Positions 1-5,258 of a stretch of 5,258 nt of DNA are shown piece by piece. The first letter of the stretch is position 1, and each line of letters opens with the position of its first letter. A program made the translations under genes and the position numbers. The stretch covers positions 1-5,258 of the forward strand of contig JABDPP010000034.1 in the NCBI GenBank assembly GCA_013042765.1. Direction: 5' to 3'. The DNA is from Litoreibacter sp. (GTDB lineage Bacteria; Pseudomonadota; Alphaproteobacteria; Rhodobacterales; Rhodobacteraceae). Below the pieces are notes generated by a model, which did not search any database, was not told the DNA's origin, and saw only the letters and a list, made by a program, of their open reading frames with translations.

Positions 1-2000
1 GCCCTGTGGTCATCTCACCCGAGCCTGCGCCACAAGCCGAAATCGAAATCGCATCGCCCAAGAAACCTGGGCTTCTGGCCCGTATGCCCAATCTGCTCAA
101 GCGGCGCGCTGAACCGCAGCTCGAAGGTAATGTGCAGTCGGCTCAGGATTACAGCGGTGTCGATTCCGAGACCCGCATTCGCTCCAAAATCACCGATGTG
201 ATCCGGAACCGCGGTCATCGGATTGCCCCCGGCGTCTTGCCCGCGTCGTCTCCGGAGCATGCCGGCCTGCGCGCGGAGCCGACCTTGACCCGTGGCCAAA
301 CCCAACTGCTCGACGAGACCGAAGTTCTTGATGAGCCCTTGGTAGAGACGAATTACGAGCAGACGCGTACCGAGGTTCCGTTGCCCGAGGCCAAGGCCGT
401 TGTGCAGCATCCCACACGCAAATCTACCCCGCAGTCGCGTCAGGCCCGCCAGGAGGCGCAGCCGTCTCTGAATTTCGACGGCAGCCAGCCGCAGTTCGAA
501 CTGCCGCCGCTGAACCTTTTGACCAATCCCGTCACGATCCAGCGCCATGTCCTCAACGACGAGGCACTGGAGGAAAACGCACGCATGCTTGAAGCGGTGC
601 TCGACGATTACGGCGTGAAGGGCGAAATCGTCTCGGTTCGGCCGGGCCCTGTCGTGACCATGTATGAACTGGAACCGGCCCCGGGTCTGAAAGCCTCCCG
701 CGTGATTGGGCTGGCAGATGATATCGCTCGCTCCATGTCGGCCCTTTCAGCACGTGTCTCTACCGTGCCGGGTCGTTCCGTGATCGGGATCGAACTGCCC
801 AATGAGAGCCGCGAGATGGTTGTCCTGCGCGAGATCCTCGCCGCGCGCGATTTCGGAGATAGCAACCAGAAGCTTCCACTGGCACTGGGCAAGGATATCG
901 GCGGTGAGGCGATTGTCGCAAATCTTGCCAAGATGCCTCACCTCCTGATCGCGGGAACCACCGGTTCCGGTAAATCCGTGGCGATCAACACGATGATCCT
1001 CAGCCTGCTTTACAAGCTGACGCCCGAGGAATGCCGATTGATCATGATCGACCCTAAGATGCTGGAACTCAGTGTTTATGACGGGATCCCGCACCTCCTG
1101 TCACCTGTCGTGACGGACCCGAAGAAGGCCGTCGTCGCCCTGAAATGGGTCGTGGGCGAGATGGAAGAACGTTACCGCAAGATGTCCAAGATGGGCGTGC
1201 GCAACATCGACGGCTACAACGGCCGTGTGAAGGATGCGCTGTCCAAGAACGAGATGTTCAAGCGGACGGTCCAGACCGGCTTTGACGACGAGACCGGCGA
1301 ACCGGTGTTCGAGACCGAAGAATTCCAGCCCGAGGCGATGCCCTACATCGTCGTTATCGTGGATGAGATGGCCGACCTGATGATGGTCGCCGGCAAGGAG
1401 ATCGAAGCCTGCATTCAACGCCTTGCGCAAATGGCGCGGGCGTCGGGCATTCACCTGATCATGGCAACGCAGCGTCCGTCGGTCGATGTTATCACTGGCA
1501 CGATCAAGGCCAACTTCCCGACCCGGATCTCTTTTCAGGTCACGTCCAAGATCGACAGCCGCACCATTCTGGGCGAGCAGGGCGCCGAACAGCTTCTGGG
1601 TATGGGCGATATGCTCTACATGGCAGGCGGTTCAAAGATCACGCGCGTCCATGGCCCCTTCGTCAGCGACGAGGAGGTTGAGGAGATCGTCAACCATCTG
1701 AAATCCTTTGGCCCGCCTTCCTACATGTCTGGAGTGGTCGAAGGGCCCGACGAAGAGAAATCGAGCGATATCGACATGGTTCTGGGCCTCGGTGGCAATA
1801 CCGACGGCGAAGACGCCCTCTACGATCAGGCCGTGGCCATCGTCATCAAGGACCGCAAATGCTCGACCTCCTACATCCAGCGCAAGCTTGCGATCGGCTA
1901 CAATAAGGCCGCGCGGTTGGTGGAGCAGATGGAAGAAGAGGGGCTTGTGTCCGGCGCGAACCATGTTGGCAAGCGCGAGATCCTCGTTCCCGAGCAGTAA
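1..2000 (+). CDS. ftsK: DNA translocase FtsK, 5'-truncated by window edge
   Basis: This is the septum-anchored, hexameric double-stranded DNA pump that clears and aligns chromosome termini at division and activates XerCD at dif. The frame is open to the left edge, so the N-terminal membrane segments are outside the window; the GTG at base 6 is not a credible start. Counting from that GTG (664 residues), residues 1 to about 168 are a Pro/Gln/Glu-rich, probably disordered linker. The alpha domain begins near 170 (TNPVTIQRH). The RecA-like motor has Walker A GTTGSGKS at 317-324 and Walker B IVVIVDE at 448-454, followed by the family motif MATQRPS at 486-492. The last ~60 residues (603-664, [10 protein letters not shown] to EILV) are the winged-helix gamma domain, which in the family reads KOPS sequences and contacts XerD. 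All motor motifs look intact and TAA ends the gene. lolA follows on the same strand. Identification is secure; SpoIIIE is the same family, but the context is Gram-negative. Confidence 0.97.
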   Translation, partial: PVVISPEPAPQAEIEIASPKKPGLLARMPNLLKRRAEPQLEGNVQSAQDYSGVDSETRIRSKITDVIRNRGHRIAPGVLPASSPEHAGLRAEPTLTRGQTQLLDETEVLDEPLVETNYEQTRTEVPLPEAKAVVQHPTRKSTPQSRQARQEAQPSLNFDGSQPQFELPPLNLLTNPVTIQRHVLNDEALEENARMLEAVLDDYGVKGEIVSVRPGPVVTMYELEPAPGLKASRVIGLADDIARSMSALSARVSTVPGRSVIGIELPNESREMVVLREILAARDFGDSNQKLPLALGKDIGGEAIVANLAKMPHLLIAGTTGSGKSVAINTMILSLLYKLTPEECRLIMIDPKMLELSVYDGIPHLLSPVVTDPKKAVVALKWVVGEMEERYRKMSKMGVRNIDGYNGRVKDALSKNEMFKRTVQTGFDDETGEPVFETEEFQPEAMPYIVVIVDEMADLMMVAGKEIEACIQRLAQMARASGIHLIMATQRPSVDVITGTIKANFPTRISFQVTSKIDSRTILGEQGAEQLLGMGDMLYMAGGSKITRVHGPFVSDEEVEEIVNHLKSFGPPSYMSGVVEGPDEEKSSDIDMVLGLGGNTDGEDALYDQAVAIVIKDRKCSTSYIQRKLAIGYNKAARLVEQMEEEGLVSGANHVGKREILVPEQ

Positions 2001-2013
2001 TGTCCGGCATGAT

Positions 2014-2051
2014 CCCGCCAACAGTCCCGAAATGGGGCTGTCGCTGGCGGG
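2014..2051 (+). terminator. Bulged hairpin between ftsK and lolA
   Basis: Fourteen bases after the ftsK stop, CCCGCCA (2014-2020) pairs with TGGCGGG (2045-2051). ACAG (2021-2024) pairs with CTGT (2038-2041), then a T-G wobble, then CCC with GGG, closing on a GAAAT loop. That is 15 paired positions with one 3-nt bulge (CGC, 2042-2044). No U-tract follows (GTTGTGAACGG), so it is not a textbook intrinsic terminator. It could be a partial terminator, an RNA-stability element protecting the ftsK 3' end, or a processing site that lets lolA be expressed at a different level. The structure was seen by eye; its function is inferred. Confidence 0.45.
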
Positions 2052-2107
2052 GTTGTGAACGGTTGCGGGTTTAATCCCTGCGGCGATGGCTTATCTTGAG
2101 AGGCATG

Positions 2108-2704
2108 ATGAAAAACCTGATCCGCACCGTTTTGCTGTCCTGCGTCCTTGCCACTCCGGCCATGGCGCAGAAGATCCCGCTTTCCGAGCTTTCCGCGTAC
2201 CTCAATACGCTGACCAGCGACAAGGCGCGGTTCACCCAGACCAATGATGATGGCTCCAGAAGCACTGGCACGGTCTATATCAAGCGCCCGGGTCGTGCCC
2301 GGTTCGAGTATGACCCACCCAACAAGGGCCTCGTGATCGCCGGCGGTAGCCAGGTGGCGATTTTCGATGCGAAGTCGAACTTGCCGCCGGAACAATATCC
2401 GCTGCGGCGCACTCCGCTCAGCCTTGTGCTCGCGCGCAACGTGGACCTTGCGAAATCGGCCTCCGTGGTTGGCCATGGTCGTGATGGCAAAACCACCCGA
2501 CTGAAAATGCAGGATCCAAAGCACCCGGAATACGGCAATATCGAGCTTCTGTTCTCCGATCAGCCCGTCCGGTTACGTGGCTGGATCATCAACAACGAAG
2601 CTGGTGGTCAGGTCACCGTGGAACTTGAGGAGTTGCAGCGCGTTGACCTCGGCTCGAACATGTTCAGCATCACGTTCGAGGTGAGCAATCGCGGGCTGGA
2701 TTGA
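2108..2704 (+). CDS. lolA: Outer-membrane lipoprotein carrier protein LolA
   Basis: This is the periplasmic chaperone that takes mature lipoproteins from the LolCDE ABC transporter and carries them to the outer membrane. The predicted 198-residue product starts with a Sec signal peptide: Lys at 2, Arg at 6, a hydrophobic core, then TPAMA-Q, giving cleavage after about residue 20. The mature part shows the LolA pattern: an N-terminal helix ending in ARFTQ, then beta strands with TGTVYIKRPGRARFEYDPP, the stretch equivalent to the Lol-substrate-binding barrel wall, and a C-terminal V-x-V-E-L-E-x-L strand. Length is normal for the family. Tandem ATGs lie at 2105 and 2108; I chose 2108 because GAGAGG (2098-2103) leaves 4 bases before it and only 1 before 2105. 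The 107-base gap after ftsK contains a hairpin, so co-transcription is possible but may be modulated. Alphaproteobacteria generally lack a recognisable LolB, so LolA may also do the receptor's work (family knowledge, not seen here). Confidence 0.93.
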   Translation: MKNLIRTVLLSCVLATPAMAQKIPLSELSAYLNTLTSDKARFTQTNDDGSRSTGTVYIKRPGRARFEYDPPNKGLVIAGGSQVAIFDAKSNLPPEQYPLRRTPLSLVLARNVDLAKSASVVGHGRDGKTTRLKMQDPKHPEYGNIELLFSDQPVRLRGWIINNEAGGQVTVELEELQRVDLGSNMFSITFEVSNRGLD

Positions 2705-2708
2705 CGGC

Positions 2709-3293
2709 TTAGTTCTTGCCGCAGCTGATCAGCTGGAACTGGTACATGTCGGCCCGCCTGGCCACGTCATCTGAAATCCGCATAAGCCACGATTTCTTGC
2801 GGTAGCTGCCGCGGGCATAGCCGGTGCGCCCCTCGTGATAGGCCAGATACTGGTTGCGCACATCGTATTTTGAAATGCCAAGCCGCTGTTCGCTGCCATC
2901 CATATACCAGCCCATGAAATCCACGGCATCGTCGAAACGGTCGCGCTTTGCGCCCCGGCCGCCCTCGGCCCGCTGGTATTCCTTCCAGGTGGAATCGATT
3001 GCCTGGCTGAAGCCGTAGGCTGAGGATTGCCGCCCCATCGGGATCACCCCGAGCGAAAAGCGGTAGGGCGTGCGAGCATCCCCGTCGAACTTGCTCTCCT
3101 GGTAAAGGGTTGCCATTTGTACATGGACCGGAACACCCCATTTACGCTCGACGCGGCGCATGTCCTTGTGCCATCCGGGGCGCTCTGCCACGATCGAGCA
3201 GGCGTTATCCAGCCGGCTCGGCGGTGCGTTCGAAGGGCCACCACACGCGGCCAATAGGGCGAAAACCGCCAAAAAGCGAAATGACTTGATCAT
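2709..3293 (-). CDS. Small SLT-type lytic transglycosylase-like lipoprotein
   Basis: The 194-residue product is probably an outer-membrane lipoprotein that cleaves or binds peptidoglycan in the periplasm. A short hydrophobic signal ends in the lipobox L14-A-A-C17, with Gly at +2, which would not cause inner-membrane retention under the E. coli rule. The body has the soluble-lytic-transglycosylase fold pattern: ATLYQES at 61-67 with E66 as the expected catalytic acid, then SAYGFSQAIDSTW at 91-103 matching the G-x-x-Q motif (G94, Q97), and AYHEG at 151-155 as the later substrate-groove motif. C32 and C191 could form a disulfide joining the two ends of the domain. It has no LysM or other cell-wall-binding domain. 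The ATG at 3293 is preceded by AGG six bases upstream. It is convergent with lolA, leaving four bases between stops. Activity is inferred from motifs; a substrate-binding-only role cannot be excluded. Confidence 0.82.
   Translation of the reverse strand: MIKSFRFLAVFALLAACGGPSNAPPSRLDNACSIVAERPGWHKDMRRVERKWGVPVHVQMATLYQESKFDGDARTPYRFSLGVIPMGRQSSAYGFSQAIDSTWKEYQRAEGGRGAKRDRFDDAVDFMGWYMDGSEQRLGISKYDVRNQYLAYHEGRTGYARGSYRKKSWLMRISDDVARRADMYQFQLISCGKN
2722..2735. repeat. Perfect 14-bp palindrome in the 3' end of the SLT gene
   Basis: CAGCTGATCAGCTG is its own reverse complement and could fold as a 5-bp stem with a GATC loop on either strand. It lies inside the last codons of the SLT gene (encoding FQLIS) and 18 bases past the lolA stop. 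It is the only dyad I found near this convergent junction. With no T-run on either side it is at best a weak terminator, and it may be chance. Confidence 0.35.
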
Positions 3294-3370
3294 GATGCCT
3301 GTATGCCTTTGTGGCTTTTGACCAAGTTTACGTTAAAAATGCGTTCAGGAAAATAGCCGCCTTGGCCTGT
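3294..3370 (-). other. Gap between AEC permease and SLT genes, AT-rich core
   Basis: This 77-base gap separates the permease stop from the SLT start on the minus strand. Its middle (about 3316-3355) is clearly more AT-rich than the surroundings, including a run read as TTTTTAACGTAAAC on the minus strand. This may carry the SLT promoter or act as a weak end signal for the permease transcript. I could not fit a convincing -35/-10 pair or a GC-rich stem before the T-run, so no specific element is called. Confidence 0.25.
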
Positions 3371-4252
3371 TCAGATCAAAAATGCGAGTGTTGCCGGGAT
3401 CAGGAGCACCGATAGCAGGGTCGAAATCACGACGAGGCCCGCAACGGCCTCCGCATCGGCCTCATATTTCACGGCAATCAGGTAGGATGTGACAGCAACA
3501 GGCGTGGAAACCTGCAGCACAAGCACGCCAAAGGGAACGGGCGGGAGCTCGAAATAGAGCCCTGTCGCCCACGCAACGGCAATGCACAGCAGGGCCTTGA
3601 GCAGTGAGATCAGCGCCGCCCGCCCAACACCCTGCGGCTTCAGTCGCGCCACGGCGACACCGAGCGTGATCAGCATCATCGGGATTGCCATCTGCCCGAC
3701 CAGTTCAAGCGTGTTGGTCAGAAACAGCGGTGTTTCCCAGCCCTGCCATAAAAACAGCGCGCCCAGAAGCGTGGCACCGACAAGGGGCTCCTTGACCACC
3801 TTCATCAGGGACCCGCTCCCCGATACGAGCCAGATCCCGAAGGTGAACGAATAAATCGCCATGATCGCGAAGATTACGACGGCATAGCCCAGCCCCTCCG
3901 TTCCGAAGGCAAACAGGGCCAGCGGCAGGCCGAGATTTCCGGTGTTTCCGAAGATAAGCGGAGCGAGGTAGGTTCGAATGTCGAGTTTCGTTGTTAAAAC
4001 AAGGATATAGCATCCCAATGTGACGAAGCCGTAAGCCACAACCGCGGCCAGAGAGACGGTCGTCAGCGCACTTGGGCTGATCTCGGTCTCCATCAGGGCA
4101 ACGAAAATCAAGCAGGGAACCGACAGCGTCATGGCCAGCCGGGTGACGAACTCAATCCGGTAGTCCAGACCCAGCTTGACCCAGCTGAATCCGATCAACG
4201 CCAGCAGAAAGACCGGCGCTACAACTTCGAGTACTGTGAAAATGAGGTTCAC
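3371..4252 (-). CDS. AEC (auxin efflux carrier) family transporter
   Basis: This is an inner-membrane permease of the AEC family (Pfam Mem_trans), whose bacterial members move small organic anions such as malonate; the substrate here cannot be told from sequence. The 293-residue product is almost entirely hydrophobic, with about ten helices near residues 4-24, 36-54, 64-86, 96-114, 121-141, 155-171, 182-202, 211-231, 240-260 and 270-291. Family marks are APVFLLALIG at the N terminus, FGNTGNLGLP (101-110) in helix 4, IPMMLITLGVAVA (190-202) in helix 7 and TPVAVTSYLIA (250-260) near the end. I chose the GTG at 4252, read as MNLIFTVLEVVAP, because AGGGA sits 8 bases upstream and family members start about there. 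An in-frame ATG at 4279 would add nine residues but lacks a ribosome site. The gene is divergent from hspQ and is followed 77 bases on by the SLT gene. Confidence 0.9.
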   Translation of the reverse strand: MNLIFTVLEVVAPVFLLALIGFSWVKLGLDYRIEFVTRLAMTLSVPCLIFVALMETEISPSALTTVSLAAVVAYGFVTLGCYILVLTTKLDIRTYLAPLIFGNTGNLGLPLALFAFGTEGLGYAVVIFAIMAIYSFTFGIWLVSGSGSLMKVVKEPLVGATLLGALFLWQGWETPLFLTNTLELVGQMAIPMMLITLGVAVARLKPQGVGRAALISLLKALLCIAVAWATGLYFELPPVPFGVLVLQVSTPVAVTSYLIAVKYEADAEAVAGLVVISTLLSVLLIPATLAFLI

Positions 4253-4260
4253 ACACTGTT

Positions 4261-4265
4261 TCCCT
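4261..4265 (-). promoter_or_regulatory. Ribosome binding site deciding the permease GTG start
   Basis: On the minus strand AGGGA lies 8 bases before the GTG at 4252 and inside the extra codons that the ATG at 4279 would translate. Nothing resembling a Shine-Dalgarno sequence stands within 15 bases of that ATG. This favours GTG as the real start. Confidence 0.6.
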
Positions 4266-4282
4266 AAAAAACGGCCCATATT

Positions 4283-4315
4283 CTGGACAATCGACCGCCG
4301 GAGGGTCTATCTACG
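4283..4315 (+). promoter_or_regulatory. Candidate heat-shock (RpoH-like) promoter of hspQ
   Basis: TCTATCTACG (4306-4315) matches nine of ten positions of the alphaproteobacterial heat-shock -10 region as I recall it (CYTATNTNNG). Upstream, CTGG or CTGGAC at 4283-4288 is a partial -35 match, with spacing about one base longer than the usual 17-18. It can also be read as a housekeeping pair, TGGACA with TATCTA at 18 bases. Either reading predicts transcription starting near 4319, just ahead of the hspQ ribosome site. A small interrupted dyad, GACC/GGTC (4293-4307), sits in the spacer. Assigned by eye; the sigma factor is inferred partly from the gene's identity. Confidence 0.4.
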
Positions 4316-4320
4316 GCTTA

Positions 4321-4326
4321 AAGGGG
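4321..4326 (+). promoter_or_regulatory. hspQ ribosome binding site
   Basis: AAGGGG lies 10 bases before the ATG at 4337. It is the only purine-rich Shine-Dalgarno match in the leader, and it supports that ATG as the start. Confidence 0.55.
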
Positions 4327-4336
4327 TTGCAATAGA

Positions 4337-4666
4337 ATGCTCAAAACGCACGCGAAATATACGCTTGGCCAGATCGTGCGCCACAAGAAGCACCCTTTCC
4401 GGGGTGTGATCTTTGATGTCGACCCTGAGTTCTCGAATACGGACGAGTGGTATCAGAATATCCCGGCCGATAGCCGTCCGCGGAAGGATCAGCCGTTCTA
4501 CCACCTGCTCGCCGAGAACGACGAAAGCTATTACGTGGCCTATGTGTCGGAGCAGAACCTGACGCCCGACATGACCGGGGAGCCGGTAGGCCATCCGGAT
4601 CTGAGCGCGATGTTCGGAGATTATGACGGGCGTGGGAAATACCCGCTCCAGTTCGACTTCAACTAG
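4337..4666 (+). CDS. hspQ: Heat shock protein HspQ (YccV-like, hemimethylated-DNA-binding family)
   Basis: This is a small cytoplasmic stress protein. In enterobacteria the family is reported to bind hemimethylated oriC DNA, promote loss of DnaA, and act as a specificity enhancer of Lon protease; its role in alphaproteobacteria is inferred from homology. The 109-residue product has the family order: Y-x-L-G-Q-I-V-R-H near 8-16, R-G-V-I-F-D-V-D-P at 22-30, a charged loop with EWYQNIPAD, then QPFYHLLAEND (52-62) and YVAYVSEQNL (66-75). These match the E. coli elements GQQVRH, GVVVDIDP, WYHVV and YLAEAQL. Length is close to the E. coli protein (about 105). The C-terminal tail (DLSAMFGDYDGRGKY) is specific to this type. 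The gene stands alone, divergent from the permease and convergent with the GGT-family gene, with its own ribosome site and a heat-shock-like promoter. Confidence 0.92.
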   Translation: MLKTHAKYTLGQIVRHKKHPFRGVIFDVDPEFSNTDEWYQNIPADSRPRKDQPFYHLLAENDESYYVAYVSEQNLTPDMTGEPVGHPDLSAMFGDYDGRGKYPLQFDFN

Positions 4667-4694
4667 GCGTCAGACCTGCACGATCAAAGCTGAG

Positions 4695-4729
4695 TTGAGT
4701 TAACCCGGAACGCCCCGGCTCAATAGCCG
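4695..4729. terminator. Possible weak convergent terminator between hspQ and the GGT-family gene
   Basis: Two alternative hairpins overlap here. TTGAG-(TTAAC bulge)-CCGG at 4695-4708 pairs with CCGG-CTCAA at 4715-4723. CGGCT (4716-4720) pairs with AGCCG (4725-4729) around a CAAT loop. The second includes the stop codon of the minus-strand gene. Neither is followed by a U-tract on either strand, so intrinsic termination is doubtful; the gap is otherwise featureless. Confidence 0.25.
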
Positions 4730-5258
4730 AGGGCACACCCGTCTTTGCGCGGATCAGACGCACCTTGCAGTACGCCGTTCTCATGGTCGATGAAGATTGA
4801 TTGCGCCCCGCCGATCGGGGTCGGGGGCGTCACCACATTATGTCCCAGATCAACCAGATCCTGGCGGACGGTGTCGCTGTAGCCTCGCTCCACACGCAGC
4901 TCGCCGGCGTCGGGGAAACAGCGCGGCCCGTCGATGGCCTCCTGCGAGTCCATGCCGAAATCGACCATGTTGGTGATGAAACGCGCGTGCCCGTTCGACT
5001 GGTAGGAGCCGCCCATGACGCCAAATGGCATCGTGACCCGGCCGTTCTCCCGAAGCATGCCCGGAATGATCGTGTGCATGGGGCGCTTGCCGCCGCCCAA
5101 CTCGTTGGGGTGACCTTCCTCGAGCGTAAAGCCCGAGCCGCGGTTTTGCAGCAGCACACCGAATTTTTCCGACGCGATACCGGAGCCGAAGTTGTGAAAG
5201 ATCGAGTAGATCAGGGAGACGGCCATCTGATCCTTGTCCACGACGGTCAGGTAAACCG
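4720..5258 (-). CDS. Gamma-glutamyltransferase-family Ntn hydrolase, small-subunit part only (5' end outside window)
   Basis: This is the C-terminal portion of a GGT-family enzyme, normally a periplasmic or secreted proenzyme that cuts itself before a threonine, which becomes the N-terminal nucleophile. The reading frame runs off the right edge. The visible part matches the E. coli small subunit from just after that threonine: VYLTVVDKD, NFGSGI, KRPMHTIIPGM, GVMGGS (the oxyanion-hole GG), and ASDPRKDG at the end. The edge codon reads NCG, consistent with ACG (Thr) at the catalytic place, giving a 179-residue small subunit, slightly short for the family. Several substrate residues differ from true GGT: the Ser-Ser pair is His-Thr, the Asn of TLN is Phe, the QMDD segment is RGSG, and the lid loop is missing. 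The enzyme therefore resembles the YwrD/acylase-like branch, and glutathione may not be its substrate. The apparent ATG-like start at 5241 is an internal GTG valine. Confidence 0.9.
   Translation of the reverse strand, partial: VYLTVVDKDQMAVSLIYSIFHNFGSGIASEKFGVLLQNRGSGFTLEEGHPNELGGGKRPMHTIIPGMLRENGRVTMPFGVMGGSYQSNGHARFITNMVDFGMDSQEAIDGPRCFPDAGELRVERGYSDTVRQDLVDLGHNVVTPPTPIGGAQSIFIDHENGVLQGASDPRKDGCALGY

Noticed and set aside
1101..1454. Open frames antisense to the ftsK motor region
   Set aside because: Their His/Leu-rich translation is what the reverse of Asp/Glu/Met-rich codons gives; no motif or ribosome site.
2065..2081. Second small hairpin GCGGG/CCCTGC before lolA
   Set aside because: Only five pairs with a bulge and an AT loop; not distinguishable from chance and too weak to annotate.
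2096..2107. Upstream TTG (2096) or first ATG (2105) as the lolA start
   Set aside because: TTG overlaps the Shine-Dalgarno-like GAGAGG, and the ATG at 2105 is only one base from it. The ATG at 2108 has better spacing and gives a standard signal peptide.
2001..2107. A separate lolA promoter in the ftsK-lolA gap
   Set aside because: TTGCGG at 2063 and TTATCT at 2091 are 22 bases apart, and the second abuts the ribosome site; no pair fits.
2767..3141. Second minus-strand frame inside the SLT gene
   Set aside because: A frame shadow: the SLT frame carries signal peptide, lipobox and catalytic motifs, while this one has none.
4264..4270. Minus-strand run of six T as a slippery frameshift or terminator
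   Set aside because: No stem precedes it, and it lies ahead of the preferred GTG start, so it is probably just leader sequence.
4307..4594. Open frame antisense to hspQ
   Set aside because: It overlaps a clearly recognised gene, its product resembles no family I know, and it has no ribosome site; long antisense frames are common in GC-rich DNA.

Overview
The window is ordinary chromosomal DNA from a GC-rich alphaproteobacterium, most likely a member of the Rhodobacterales (Roseobacter-like). The reasons are an alphaproteobacterial-type FtsK followed directly by lolA, the codon use of all genes, an HspQ of the alphaproteobacterial form, and short intergenic gaps. I see no plasmid, phage, IS or CRISPR signature, no tRNA or rRNA, and no gene-free stretch longer than about 110 bases.

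Layout. Bases 1-2000 (+) hold the 3' two-thirds or so of ftsK, the septal DNA translocase; its membrane domain lies off the left edge. A 38-nt bulged hairpin sits between ftsK and lolA (2108-2704, +), which encodes the periplasmic lipoprotein carrier. Convergent to lolA, with four bases between stop codons, is a small lytic-transglycosylase-like lipoprotein gene (2709-3293, -). Upstream of that on the same strand is an AEC-family permease gene (3371-4252 or 4279, -). It is divergent from hspQ (4337-4666, +), a small heat-shock protein with a plausible RpoH-type promoter. hspQ is convergent with a gamma-glutamyltransferase-family gene (4720 to beyond 5258, -). The right edge cuts this gene at what should be the codon of its catalytic, self-cleaving threonine.

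How the genes relate. FtsK (septum and chromosome segregation), LolA (lipoprotein export) and the SLT lipoprotein (peptidoglycan, and itself a likely Lol client) are all cell-envelope functions, but only ftsK and lolA could share a transcript. The permease, hspQ and the GGT-like gene look like independent units.

I found no convincing undescribed system. The points most worth a second look are the non-canonical active site of the GGT-family enzyme, the ftsK-lolA hairpin, and the heat-shock-like promoter ahead of hspQ.
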